Shown piece after piece: positions 16,885-26,114 of a stretch of DNA of 34,075 bases (positions are counted from its first letter, which is position 1; each line of letters opens with the position of its first letter). The position numbers and the translations under genes were made by a program. The notes below the pieces were generated by a model. It made no database searches. It was given only the letters and a program-made list of their open reading frames with translations, and was not told where the DNA came from. Source of the stretch: JAPUME01 sp964605715 (GTDB lineage Bacteria > Acidobacteriota > Terriglobia > UBA7540 > JAPUME01); NCBI GenBank assembly GCA_964605715.1, contig CAZSDV010000021.1:1-34075 (forward strand), read 5' to 3'.

Positions 16885-18096
16885 GAGGATTATTCAGGAG
16901 GATGGCACTGACAAGGTTGAGAAAAGAATACTCCTTGCAGCCCTCAGTCCTACTGGAAAGTTGGAAGATAATCTGGGTTTCCTCGGTTTAAGCAAGCAGG
17001 TTTCCATCAGGCGTCTTCAGGAGGGCCGGATTACCCTTGAGAAAAATTTGCCGACGTCGACATTCGGACTTGTCAGTGCAGATGATAAGCCGCTTAATAT
17101 CCGCATCCATATCCGCGGCAATCATAAAAATCTGGGAAAGGAGGTGCCTCGTGGCACGCTGCGGGTGATTTCGGGAGGGTTTCCAAAGTCAGTATCTGAG
17201 GGGAGTGGCCGACTTCAACTTGCCCGCTGGTTGGCAAACCCTGAAAATCCCTTATCCGCTCGTGTGATGGTAAACCGAATCTGGAAGCATCACTTTGGCC
17301 AAGGATTGGTTCGTTCAGTTGATAATTTTGGCAGGATGGGTGAGCTGCCTACCCATCCCAAGTTGTTGGACTTTCTGGCACACAAATTTGTTGAGAACAA
17401 CTGGTCGGTAAAGGCACTGCACCGAAGCATTCTATTGAGTAGCACTTATCGTATGTCAAGCAAAGCAGGTAAGAGGGCTGAGTCTATTGATCCAGAGAAT
17501 AAGCTGCTTCAGCACATGCCAGTCAAGAGACTTGAGGGGGAAGTTATTCGCGATGCCATTCTGGCTGTTTCAGGCGAACTTGACCCAACTTTGTTTGGCC
17601 CAAGCCTGACACCATACATAAGTAAACATCAGATCGGGAGAGGGAGGCCACCCTCCGGACCACTTGATAGTGGAGGCCGCCGAAGTATTTATATCGAGGT
17701 TCGGCGCAATTTTCTGACGCCGATGTTTCTGACTTTTGACTACCCATTGCCAATTTCAACCATTGGTAAGCGGAGCCTGTCAACCGTGCCTTCCCAAGCG
17801 CTCTTACTAATGAACAATAAATTTGTTGCCCTAAGCGCGCGGAGATGGGCCCAGAAGTTGATGAAATTTGAAACCCAAACACTTCGCCGGGTGGAAAAAA
17901 TGTATGCTTCTTCCTTTGGACGTTTGCCGGAGGAGTGGGAAGTGGCCGAAGTGGAAGATTTTTTAGAAAGACAGCTAACCTATTATCGGAGCACAGCAGA
18001 GCTTACAGCTGGTGAAGACCTGAAAGAGCAAGTTTGGGCCGACTTGGCTCATTCGCTGTTCAATTCTGTTGAATTTATCTACGTGCGGTGAGAAAA

Positions 18097-19551
18097 ATGG
18101 GGCACCAAGTTCATTTAGCTAAACCGGGAATGACGAGGCGGGAGATGCTGTGTAGATCTGCCAACGGTTTTGGGGGTTTAGCTTTAACGTACTTAATGGC
18201 GGATAAATGGGCCCGTGCTTCATCGAATGCAGATTTTAATCCTCTGGCTCCACGACCCTCCCATTTTGCACCCAAAGCGAAGTCAGTCATTTTTTTGTTC
18301 ATGGACGGTGGCCCTTCACAGATGGACACCTTTGATCCGAAACCGCGCCTTAGAAAAGACCATGGTCAACCCATTCCCATGGAAACACCGACGACGGTAT
18401 TCAATATTAGTAATAAGATTTTTGGGTCGCCGTTCGAGTTCAAAAAATACGGGAATTCGGGTACAGAAGTTAGCGAACTATTTCCGTACGTTGGGGAAAT
18501 GGTTGATGATCTGGCCATTATCCGCTCCATGGTTTCCGACCATTCTGAACACACTGCTGCGAATTATTTCATGCATTCGGGTTCTGGTTTTCAGGGGCGC
18601 CCGAGCATAGGTGGGTGGGTTACCTACGGGCTAGGTAGTGAGTCAGAGAACCTTCCGGGGTTTATTGTATTGGAGGGCGGAGTGGTTCCGCCTGGAGGAT
18701 TAGATCTTTTTGGCAGTGGTTTTCTGCCAGCTACTTACCAGGGGACGCTTTTTCGAAACGGCGAGCATCCCATTGCTGACCTTGAGCCGCTGGAGAAAAA
18801 TCTCAAATTACAGAAGAGTAAGCTTAATTTAATCAGGAAGCTTAACAAGGGAGCTCTTGATCGATTTAGTGGGGTGAGCGAAGTGGAGGCTTCTGCCGCT
18901 AACTATGAGCTGGCTTTTCGGATGCAGATGGAAGTCCCTGGCCTGCTTGATCTTAGGGATGAAAGTGAAGCGACACGGCAACTTTATGGCTTGAATGATG
19001 CCGATACTCAGGAGTTCGGCCGAAGGTGTTTGCTGGCGCGGCGGATGGTGGAACGGGGAGTCAGATTTATTGAATTGATCGGTGCAGTAAAGGATCCCAG
19101 AGTTGACCGATGGGACCAGCATTCACGATTAGAAGAGGGCCACCGTGTAAATTGTAAAGCAGTGGATAAACCTATTGGAGGCCTGTTGAAGGACTTGAAA
19201 CTACGAGGCTTGCTAGATGAAACGTTGGTTGTGTGGGGTGGAGAATTTGGACGAACACCAACATCGCAGTTCTCTGCAAATGGGGGGGAAAAGAGCGTTG
19301 GTCGCGACCATAACCCTTTTGGTTTCACTATGTGGATGGCAGGCGGCGGCATTAGAGGGGGAACTGTTTATGGGGCTACTGACGAATTTGGTTACTACGC
19401 TATTGAGAACAGGGTTCATGTGCACGACCTACATGCGACCGTACTCCACCTCCTGGGTCTCGATCACACCAAACTAACCTTCCGCTTCAGCGGCCGCAAT
19501 ATGAGGCTGACTGATGTTGCCGGACACGTACTCCACGACATTCTTGCCTAA
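18097..19551 (+). CDS. DUF1501 family protein, Tat-exported
   Basis: Alkaline-phosphatase/sulfatase-superfamily-like protein of unknown substrate, the usual partner of PSCyt1-DUF1549-DUF1553 proteins. The N-terminus carries a twin-arginine signal (TRREMLCRSANGFGG). Family motifs follow: FLFMDGGPSQMDTFDPKP, IRSMVSDHSEH, WGGEFGRTP, VGRDHNPFGFTMWMAGGGIRGG and a C-terminal VHDLHATVLHLLGLDH. At 484 aa it is full length and uninterrupted. ATG 18097 has GGTGAG just upstream; a GTG at 18088 that overlaps the preceding stop (GTGA) is the alternative. The two genes are evidently one operon, yet only this one is intact. Confidence 0.9.
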   Translation: MGHQVHLAKPGMTRREMLCRSANGFGGLALTYLMADKWARASSNADFNPLAPRPSHFAPKAKSVIFLFMDGGPSQMDTFDPKPRLRKDHGQPIPMETPTTVFNISNKIFGSPFEFKKYGNSGTEVSELFPYVGEMVDDLAIIRSMVSDHSEHTAANYFMHSGSGFQGRPSIGGWVTYGLGSESENLPGFIVLEGGVVPPGGLDLFGSGFLPATYQGTLFRNGEHPIADLEPLEKNLKLQKSKLNLIRKLNKGALDRFSGVSEVEASAANYELAFRMQMEVPGLLDLRDESEATRQLYGLNDADTQEFGRRCLLARRMVERGVRFIELIGAVKDPRVDRWDQHSRLEEGHRVNCKAVDKPIGGLLKDLKLRGLLDETLVVWGGEFGRTPTSQFSANGGEKSVGRDHNPFGFTMWMAGGGIRGGTVYGATDEFGYYAIENRVHVHDLHATVLHLLGLDHTKLTFRFSGRNMRLTDVAGHVLHDILA

Positions 19552-19607
19552 GAGCGTCCGGCTCTCTGATACTTTTATTCCAGAGGAATAGGGCTGGTTC
19601 CTAAAAC

Positions 19608-19617
19608 NNNNNNNNNN
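19608..19617. other. scaffold gap (10 N)
   Basis: Lies in non-coding DNA between the DUF1501 gene and a minus-strand frameshifted small gene. Confidence 0.95.
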
Positions 19618-19653
19618 ACCAGCACTTGCACCTTAAAAGTATTTTTGCTTAGC

Positions 19654-19894
19654 TTAGTCGCAATCCGTTGCTGCTGCGCCTGCACTTGCGACCGAGAGCT
19701 GGTTGTTGCATATGGCAGTAATCAACTCGTTAAGCCCAGTGATTTCCCCTTTAATCAACCTAAGCTCAGCGACTTCTTGGGTTAAAGTAACTTGACCAAC
19801 TGTATGGTCGCTCCTCTAGAGCACTTCCAAAAAGGAAGGCGGCAGCGGATGCCAGCACTGAAGGGAGCGCGAGGCCTTTTTTGCGAAGCAACAT
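19654..19894 (-). pseudogene. small secreted coiled-coil-like protein with one frameshift (hypothetical)
   Basis: On the minus strand, ATG at 19894 opens a signal-peptide-like frame, MLLRKKGLALPSVLASAAAF, then LFGSALEERP. It runs out of frame and stops at 19766. A one-base shift near 19812-19818 continues in a frame with coding character, HTVGQVTLTQEVAELRLI then KGEITGLNELITAIC and ASAGAAATDCD, ending at TAA 19654. Joined, it would be a protein of about 78 residues: export signal plus a heptad-like helix. No family is recognised. Either a frameshift in the genome or an assembly error next to the nearby N run could explain it; chance open frames cannot be excluded. Confidence 0.38.
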
Positions 19895-19974
19895 GTAAAT
19901 CTTCTCTTTCAGCTACCTTGAATCCCTGCAACTTTCCGAATAGTAGGTGTGGGAGCTGTAGGATGACTAAGGAT

Positions 19975-20048
19975 TGGCTGGGAGGCAGGGATTCGAACCC
20001 CGATAACGAGAACCAGAATCTCGCGTCCTACCGTTGGACGACCTCCCA
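19975..20048 (-). tRNA. tRNA-Gln (anticodon CUG)
   Basis: Read on the minus strand, acceptor TGGGAGG pairs with CCTCCCA. The D arm has GTCC/GGAC, and the anticodon stem CGAGA/TCTCG encloses the loop TTCTGGT, giving anticodon CTG. The T arm is CGGGG-TTCGAAT-CCCTG, with discriminator G and an encoded CCA (19975-19977). All stems close and there is no intron. The open frame on the opposite strand here is an artefact of the tRNA. Confidence 0.95.
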
Positions 20049-20234
20049 GGACTACTTTCTTTTAGTCTCGCATTTTTTGCTTGGAGTCGCAACAGTGCTA
20101 AATTCCAGATTTATTGGTTGTTATCCGTTTGGATTCCGAAGATTTAATAGTTGCTTGATTGGGAGACAAGTGCGAGTTCAGGAGGTATGGTTGTGTTTGG
20201 AGAAAAAATGGATATCCGTTGCAAGGAGCAAGTT

Positions 20235-21362
20235 CTAAAATAGACGGAAGGTAATTTCCACTGAGACACGGACCGCAACGGGAGTATTGTTACGTAGTGC
20301 TGGCTGGAATTTCCAGGTCTGAACTGTGGAAACAGCCTTTTCATCAAGGCCCATTCCAAGTGGCTTCAAGACACTTACGTCCGTTACATTTCCTTGACTA
20401 TCCACAACGATTAGCAGCACTACCGTCCCTTGATACTTAGCCTTACGAGCCTCTTCCGAGTAAGGAGGTTCTGGTTTGTAGATTGGCACGGGCGCCGATA
20501 CGTTTCCTCCTACTGAATAGGCACCACCTCCAGTTCCTCCCCCTCTGCCTGGGCCGAGACCCCCACCCCGTCCGGATCCAATGCCGGTGCCTTCGCCACT
20601 GCCAATGCCACCTCCGAACCCTGGGCCATTTGAAGAAGGGCCAAAATCAGGCCCCATCGGATCTCCGAGTTGAGCCAGGTTCATAGCTGGCAGTCGCAGT
20701 TGTGGCGGACCAAGCAATGAAGGGTCTGCCGGTAGTTCAGGTTCCAGATTTTTGAGTACTGCCTGTGGCGGAGTGAACTGCATCAAATCAAATTTAGGTA
20801 TGGCGCCTTTGGGAGCTGGAGTAGGTGAGCGGTCGCCACCACCTCCCCCTCCGCCAGCCTGCTTGTCAGATCCAGCGAGCTGCATCATGTAAGGAGAAAT
20901 ATCGATGACCTCGTAGGTTGCACTTTCCGTTACAGGAGGATTCAGGAGTCTTTGGATGTAGAATGGAACAGTGAAGATGGCTACCATCATTAAATGGGCT
21001 AATGCAGAGTTTATCCAAGATGCTTTTTGTGGCTGGTAGTCAGCCCACATGTCGGGTAGTTCAATTGGTTTAACCGAGCCCTGCCACGATTTTGGCTTGG
21101 CGAATGCGATCCGAAACCGATTAGGAATATCTAGGAACCACGGTTTCATTTCTGTGATGGGAAGCCGTCTAAGCGGTGTAGCTGTTCTGCCCTTGTAATC
21201 CTGCTTGCGAAGGAATATTCGGATCTGGGCCATTAAAGAGCTAGCCAGGGACCCAGCAGGAAGAATCGTGAAGTTGCAGTCTAGTCCATTCGGTGCCACC
21301 TCTAAGCGGTCCATGGACCCTTTTCCTCTGATCCCTACGATTTTTAATTGCGTGATATCCAT
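20235..21362 (-). CDS. TonB-type energy transducer protein (copy 2)
   Basis: 375 residues. The cytoplasmic N-terminal region (1-115) carries QIRIFL, PLRRLPITEMKPW, DIP, and P-x2-W-x-DY, matching the same region of the TonB at 4908-6314. The single membrane segment (about 116-137) contains S119-x3-H123, the ExbB/ExbD-contact motif. The linker is Gly-rich (GGGGGGG, then repeated GSG/GRGGG blocks), typical of acidobacterial TonB. The canonical TonB C-terminal domain follows: PPYSEEARKAKYQGTVVLLI, then VDSQGNVTDVSVLKPLG and VSTVQTWKFQPAL. It is divergently transcribed from ileS, and tRNA-Gln lies downstream. ATG 21362 is preceded by GGAAG. Confidence 0.93.
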   Translation of the reverse strand: MDITQLKIVGIRGKGSMDRLEVAPNGLDCNFTILPAGSLASSLMAQIRIFLRKQDYKGRTATPLRRLPITEMKPWFLDIPNRFRIAFAKPKSWQGSVKPIELPDMWADYQPQKASWINSALAHLMMVAIFTVPFYIQRLLNPPVTESATYEVIDISPYMMQLAGSDKQAGGGGGGGDRSPTPAPKGAIPKFDLMQFTPPQAVLKNLEPELPADPSLLGPPQLRLPAMNLAQLGDPMGPDFGPSSNGPGFGGGIGSGEGTGIGSGRGGGLGPGRGGGTGGGAYSVGGNVSAPVPIYKPEPPYSEEARKAKYQGTVVLLIVVDSQGNVTDVSVLKPLGMGLDEKAVSTVQTWKFQPALRNNTPVAVRVSVEITFRLF

Positions 21363-21680
21363 TTGCTTCCGTTGTTATCGCCAGCAGTACCCATCAGCCT
21401 GCACTAGCCTGTTTGGGCTCAATTTCTTGTAAGAGGCAATGAAAGTAGAATCGATCCTTACGTTTTGTTGGATGTCCTCTTAGCCAAATTGGTTTCATGC
21501 TCCGGGAATCATGATCTTTTCAATACCCTGCATTTCTCTGGGACATCTTAGCATATTGGCCTATTTCCTCAGGTTTCATTTCAAGTTAATTGCTAAAGAA
21601 GGCTAATTAGAGAGCCGGTTTTTTGTGCTGGGCTGGACTCTAATTTGACCCATCCTTATAATGGTTTTACAGGGGAGACG
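21363..21680. other. divergent intergenic region between tonB copy 2 and ileS
   Basis: 318 bases that must hold promoters for both directions. No convincing -35/-10 pair, T-box or other riboswitch was recognised, and no coding frame is credible. Confidence 0.5.
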
Positions 21681-24518
21681 ATGGGAAAATCCAAGGATCT
21701 GAAAAATACACTTAATTTGCCTCGCACCACCTTTTCGATGAAGGCGAACCTGCCACAGAACGAGCCGAGAATGCTTGAAAAATGGGACTCGAGCAAACTG
21801 TATGCCAGGATTCGTGAGGCTCGCAAGGATTCTCCAACCTACATTCTTCATGACGGCCCTCCTTATGCTAACGGAAAAATCCACCTGGGTACCGCCCTGA
21901 ACAAAATGATTAAAGATTTTGTTATCAGGGCAAAAACTATGTCTGGTTTTAATTCTCCATACCGCCCTGGTTGGGACTGTCATGGATTACCTATCGAAAT
22001 CAAAGTTGACCAAGAGCTGGGGGCCAAGAAGGTTGAAATGAGCGAATCGCAGTTTCGACTTCGCTGTCGACGTTATGCTGAGAAATATGTTGAACTACAA
22101 CGGAAAGGATTCAAGCGCCTGGGAGTTCTGGGAGAGTGGGACAAACCTTACTTGACTATGGAATCTGGCTACCAGGCGACGATTGCCCAGGCTTTTGTCA
22201 GATTTCTCGAAAAGGGTTACGTTTATCGTGGTTTAAAGCCAGTCCACTATTGCATTTCCTGCAAAACAGCTTTAGCGGAGGCAGAAGTTGAATATGAAAA
22301 TCGACTAAGCCATTCCGTGTATGTCAAATACTCTCTTCTCGATGACCCTGCTAAGCTTGACCCCAAACTTAAAGGTCGTAAGGTATCTGTTCTTATCTGG
22401 ACGACGACTCCATGGACCCTCCCTGCTAGTATGGCCGTTGCTTTTCATCCCAAGTTTACCTACTTTGCAGTCACCGATAGCCAGGGAGATGTTTTACTTG
22501 TGGAGAGTCGCCGGCACAAGCCGGTACAGGAGGCAAGCGGACTAGCATTAGCAAATGTCTTAACTAGGATTCCGGGTAAGAAATTTGACCGACTTCGATT
22601 TAAACACCCCTTCCTAGAGCGTGAGGTTTTGGGTGTCCTGGCCAGCTATGTTACTGCTACTGAGGGCACGGGTTGTGTCCATACCGCTCCAGGTCATGGC
22701 CGTGAGGACTTCGAAACCGGCATTAGGTATGGGATTGAAATTCATTGTCCTGTTGGACGGGCAGGTGAATTTGTCGAAGGACTTCCAGAATATATTGGCA
22801 AAAAGGTCTTTGATGCCAATGAAGCAATTATTAAACTTTTGGGGGACCGTAGTGCCTTGGCTGGATCCGCAGGGGAGATTGGTCACTCATATCCCCATTG
22901 TTGGCGCTGCCACAAACCTGTAATTTTCCGCGCCAGCCAACAGTGGTTTATTTCGGTTGATCATAACAAATTGCGAAAAAAAACCCTAGATGAGATCCGT
23001 AAGGTACAGTGGCTACCTAAGTGGGGTGAAGATCGCATTACCAACATGATCGCTGCTCGGCCTGATTGGTGCATATCTCGGCAGCGACTTTGGGGTGTTC
23101 CTATCACCGTTTTGTATTGCGAGGTTTGTGAGGACCCATTGCTTGACCCGGCTATTGGTCACCATGTGGTGGATATATTTCGTCGTGAAGGAGCTGATGC
23201 TTGGTACAAACGCAGTCCTGAGGAGTTAGTCCCACCGGGGACTCATTGCCCTAAGTGCAAAGGATCCGCATTTTATAAAGAAAAGGACATCCTAGATGTC
23301 TGGTTCGACTCTGGATCCAGCCATCTGGCGGTGCTTGGGAGCCGTGAGGATCTGCCGTGGCCTTCCGACATGTATCTGGAGGCAGGAGACCAGCACCGAG
23401 GCTGGTTCCACTCTTCCTTACTGATTGGCGTTGCCCTGAAACAGAAGGCTCCTTATCGGACGGTAATGACCCACGGCTGGGTAATTGACCCATCTAGCGG
23501 TGGGGTAATGTCAAAGTCTGCCGGGAACGTAATTAACCCCGAAGAAGTGGTCAAGGACTATGGGGCGGAGATCCTTCGCCTCTGGGTGGCCTCTGTTGTG
23601 GTAGGGGAGGACGTAACGGTTTCTAAGGATATTCTTTTGCACCTTTCGGAGGCTTATCGGAAGTTTCGTAACACCTTCCGGTATTGCCTGGCAAATCTCC
23701 ATGATTTTGATCCCAGCAAAGATATGGTAGAGAAAAGCGAACTGGAGGAAATTGATGCTTGGGTACTGTGGCGAACCGCGGAGATATTGGAGCGAGTCTA
23801 CGAGGGCTACGACGAGTGTTCGTTTCACAAGGTTTATCGAACGCTTTATGATTTTACCACTATTGATTTAAGTGCATTCTATTTTGATGTCATTAAAGAT
23901 CGGCTCTATACCTCTCCACCCAAATCCCAGGAGCGCAGGTCCGCACAAACGGGACTTTTTATTTTATTGGATGCGTTGGTGAGAGCTGTGGCTCCTGTGT
24001 TGTGCTTTACTGCCGAGGAAGTCTGGCAGAAGTTTCCTTCTAAAGGAGTGAAGATTGACAGTGTACACATGGCACAGTTTATTCCTGCTGCTGACCTTCG
24101 TAAGGATTTGAGTGCCAGTATGTTAGTCCGACTTGAGAACTGGCCGCTCCTAACTTCACTCCGTAATGAGGTTCTCAAGGTCCTTGAAGCTGCCCGAAAT
24201 AAGAAATTAATTGGGAATCCGCTGGAAGCCAAAGTCTATATACGTGCTGATAAGAATTGGATTCCTCTTCTCGATCAATACAAGGATTTCCTGGCAACCC
24301 TATTCATCGTTTCTCAGGTTGAAACCACTTCAGCCTCGTTGCCCACCACCACCCAAACAGGACTTGAAGGAATTGAGGTATCCGTGGAACGGGCTAAAGG
24401 TGAAAAGTGCAGCCGTTGCTGGAATTATTCAACCGGCGTTGGCCAGGATAGAAGTTATCCTTCGGTATGTCCCCGGTGCTCAAAGACTCTTGCGGTGATC
24501 GCACCGACCACCTGTTAG
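21681..24518 (+). CDS. ileS: isoleucyl-tRNA synthetase
   Basis: Class Ia synthetase charging tRNA-Ile, 945 residues. The N-terminal segment LPRTTFSMKANLPQNEPRML is typical. The first signature is HLGT (residues 68-71) after GPPYANGKI; the second is VMSKS (609-613), where K is usual in the first position. The editing domain (TTPWTLPASMAVAF and GTGCVHTAPGHGREDF) and the tRNA-binding motif DWCISRQRLWGVPI are present. The C-terminal zinc finger C-x2-C...C-x2-C (CSRCW, CPRC) marks the bacterial-type enzyme. ATG 21681 has AGGGGAG upstream and is preferred over the TTG at 21645. lspA follows after 72 bases. Confidence 0.97.
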   Translation: MGKSKDLKNTLNLPRTTFSMKANLPQNEPRMLEKWDSSKLYARIREARKDSPTYILHDGPPYANGKIHLGTALNKMIKDFVIRAKTMSGFNSPYRPGWDCHGLPIEIKVDQELGAKKVEMSESQFRLRCRRYAEKYVELQRKGFKRLGVLGEWDKPYLTMESGYQATIAQAFVRFLEKGYVYRGLKPVHYCISCKTALAEAEVEYENRLSHSVYVKYSLLDDPAKLDPKLKGRKVSVLIWTTTPWTLPASMAVAFHPKFTYFAVTDSQGDVLLVESRRHKPVQEASGLALANVLTRIPGKKFDRLRFKHPFLEREVLGVLASYVTATEGTGCVHTAPGHGREDFETGIRYGIEIHCPVGRAGEFVEGLPEYIGKKVFDANEAIIKLLGDRSALAGSAGEIGHSYPHCWRCHKPVIFRASQQWFISVDHNKLRKKTLDEIRKVQWLPKWGEDRITNMIAARPDWCISRQRLWGVPITVLYCEVCEDPLLDPAIGHHVVDIFRREGADAWYKRSPEELVPPGTHCPKCKGSAFYKEKDILDVWFDSGSSHLAVLGSREDLPWPSDMYLEAGDQHRGWFHSSLLIGVALKQKAPYRTVMTHGWVIDPSSGGVMSKSAGNVINPEEVVKDYGAEILRLWVASVVVGEDVTVSKDILLHLSEAYRKFRNTFRYCLANLHDFDPSKDMVEKSELEEIDAWVLWRTAEILERVYEGYDECSFHKVYRTLYDFTTIDLSAFYFDVIKDRLYTSPPKSQERRSAQTGLFILLDALVRAVAPVLCFTAEEVWQKFPSKGVKIDSVHMAQFIPAADLRKDLSASMLVRLENWPLLTSLRNEVLKVLEAARNKKLIGNPLEAKVYIRADKNWIPLLDQYKDFLATLFIVSQVETTSASLPTTTQTGLEGIEVSVERAKGEKCSRCWNYSTGVGQDRSYPSVCPRCSKTLAVIAPTTC

Positions 24519-24590
24519 TTGGCAGAGGTACCTGTGTAGATTTTATTTTTTCCTTTATCCTTTTGATTTAATTGAGAATGAATTAAGCCA

Positions 24591-25097
24591 ATGAACCACT
24601 CGAAGACCTCATTTTTCTCACACCTTGCTGATCCCTGGCTGCTATATTGGCTGCTTGCTATTGCAGTTTTTGTTGGTGATCAGGTGACGAAGCAGATGGT
24701 CGAAGCTCGCATTCCATTTCACTCTAGAATCTCAGTGGTTCGCGGGTGGTTTGATCTGACACATACAAAAAATACTGGAGCAGCTTTTGGGATGTTTTCC
24801 GATCTCCCCGGGCCTTGGAAGACATTTATGTTAATCGGCGTTTCGCTGGTACTCTTAGGAGTGGTTGTCTTCCTATTGATCCGTTGCCGTTCCCTCCGAT
24901 GGGAATTAGGGGTGGGATTGTCGTTGCTGCTCGGCGGAGCCCTGGGAAACCTAGTAGACCGAATTCGCTTTGGCCACGTTGTAGATTTTCTAGATGTGTA
25001 CTTCCGTCAGCACCACTGGCCTACTTTTAACCTTGCCGACAGCGCCATTACTGTTGGTGCCGGATTGCTGATCATTGACAGCTTTCGATCCAAATGA
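24591..25097 (+). CDS. lspA: lipoprotein signal peptidase LspA (signal peptidase II)
   Basis: Inner-membrane aspartyl protease that removes signal peptides from diacylglyceryl-modified prolipoproteins. The 168-residue protein has four hydrophobic helices. Family motifs are DQVTKQMV, TKNTGAAFGMFSD, GNLVDRIRFGHVVDF and FNLADSAI; the catalytic dyad is Asp132 and Asp150, spaced 18 as in E. coli. The ileS-lspA arrangement is the classical one. Its TGA overlaps the next ATG (ATGA). Confidence 0.97.
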   Translation: MNHSKTSFFSHLADPWLLYWLLAIAVFVGDQVTKQMVEARIPFHSRISVVRGWFDLTHTKNTGAAFGMFSDLPGPWKTFMLIGVSLVLLGVVVFLLIRCRSLRWELGVGLSLLLGGALGNLVDRIRFGHVVDFLDVYFRQHHWPTFNLADSAITVGAGLLIIDSFRSK

Positions 25098-26035
25098 CCT
25101 CTTCTCCAAAAGCGATCCTTCAGTTCACTGTTACAAAAAAGGAAGAGGCGTCTCGATTGGACCGCTTCCTTGCCTTGCGCATACCTACCTGGAGCAGGAG
25201 CCAGATCCAACGGTTGATTCATGAAGGTCGGGTGAGAATCGAGGGCGATCTACCTCATAAAACTGGTCAATCTGTTGCGATTGGACAACGAATCCTTGTG
25301 GAGCCCTCTCAAGTTACACGGGATGCTTTTGCTGAAGACCTGCCTATAGAGGTTGTCTTTGACGCTCCGGAGTTTGCGGTTGTGAATAAGCCTGCCGGAA
25401 TGGTAGTCCATGCGGGGGCTGGGGTAAAGTCAGGTACACTAGTCAATGCCCTACTTTTTCACTTTGGAAGACTATCTTCCTCTGACAATGAGCTCCGACC
25501 TGGCATTGTCCACAGATTGGATAAAATGACTTCCGGACTGATGGTGGTTGCAAAAAACGATGAGACTCACCGTAATCTTTCTGAGCAATTCAAAGCAAGA
25601 ACTGTTACAAAGTTTTACTGCGTTCTGGTTCATGGTCGAATTGCCGAGAATCATGGCAAGATCAGTCTTCCGGTGGGTCGCGATCGCAGGCGGCGGGTCA
25701 GAATGCGTGCTGGCGGATTAGCCTCCCGTACTGCCCTGACAAGCTTTGAAGTTACGAAACGGTTTGAGAAATTTACCCTCTTGCGTGCCCGCCCTGAAAC
25801 GGGCCGAACTCACCAGGTACGAGTTCATTTTTCGGCACAGGGTAAGCCGGTTGTAGGTGATACGCTTTACGGAGCCCCTTCTCGTTACCGATTGAAAGGG
25901 CGTTGGTGGGGTACTTTGGAGCGTAACTTTCTCCACGCCGAGGAAATCCGCTTCCGCCATCCTTCAACAGAAGAAGAGATGATATTTCGTGCGGCACTTC
26001 CAGTCGAGCTGGAGGAATTTCTGGGGAGACTTTGA
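25094..26035 (+). CDS. RluD-type 23S rRNA pseudouridine synthase
   Basis: RluA-family pseudouridine synthase, 313 residues, with an N-terminal S4 RNA-binding domain (about 18-75, EASRLDRFLALRI and LIHEGRVRIEG) and a catalytic domain. The signature HRLDKMTSG contains the catalytic Asp143; PETGRTHQVRVHF and VVGDTLYG are also conserved. The lspA-rluD order matches known gene clusters and favours RluD (23S rRNA U1911, 1915, 1917) over RluC or RluA, though the exact targets are inferred. ATG 25094 overlaps the lspA stop. Confidence 0.93.
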   Translation: MTSSPKAILQFTVTKKEEASRLDRFLALRIPTWSRSQIQRLIHEGRVRIEGDLPHKTGQSVAIGQRILVEPSQVTRDAFAEDLPIEVVFDAPEFAVVNKPAGMVVHAGAGVKSGTLVNALLFHFGRLSSSDNELRPGIVHRLDKMTSGLMVVAKNDETHRNLSEQFKARTVTKFYCVLVHGRIAENHGKISLPVGRDRRRRVRMRAGGLASRTALTSFEVTKRFEKFTLLRARPETGRTHQVRVHFSAQGKPVVGDTLYGAPSRYRLKGRWWGTLERNFLHAEEIRFRHPSTEEEMIFRAALPVELEEFLGRL

Positions 26036-26114
26036 TCAACTTCCCCTTGAGAGTGGCGTTTGGCAAGGGTTCTTGACCTTGGTTAAAAGGCCGCCTAGAA
26101 TCAGGATAGGTGAG

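Larger units (their letters stand above)
14640..18091 (+). pseudogene. PSCyt1-DUF1549-DUF1553 (PSD1) cytochrome-type protein, broken by a frameshifting deletion
   Basis: One gene, read in pieces, for a large secreted planctomycete/Solibacter-type protein. It begins at GTG 14640 with a signal-like segment (IVLWGTALFVVGVASGA), then a PSCyt1 c-type heme motif CYVCH with distal TMPPTGKL. DUF1549 follows, and the frame stops at 15428 after RHWLDVVRRGEA. The next frame resumes at about 15410 with DEEKLDAWRYRDYVIRAF and includes a second heme motif CARCH. About a dozen family residues (VARYGE...GHEF) are missing at the junction, so a small out-of-frame deletion occurred near 15405-15415, in gap-free sequence. 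After the N run at 16115 the frame continues DRGHIFYPFSILAQ with an intermediate FEDFEKSGYEGW domain. After the N run at 16875 it continues IIQEDGTDKVEKRILLAAL into an intact DUF1553 (ARWLANPENPLSARVMVNRI). Only the 15410 lesion is a true break; the N-run frame changes are artefacts. Confidence 0.82.

Noticed and set aside
19792..20238. Plus-strand frame containing LGGRDSNPD
   Set aside because: The motif is the antisense translation of tRNA-Gln, a well-known spurious-ORF pattern.
21363..21680. T-box leader of ileS
   Set aside because: No T-box core sequence or specifier stem was recognised.
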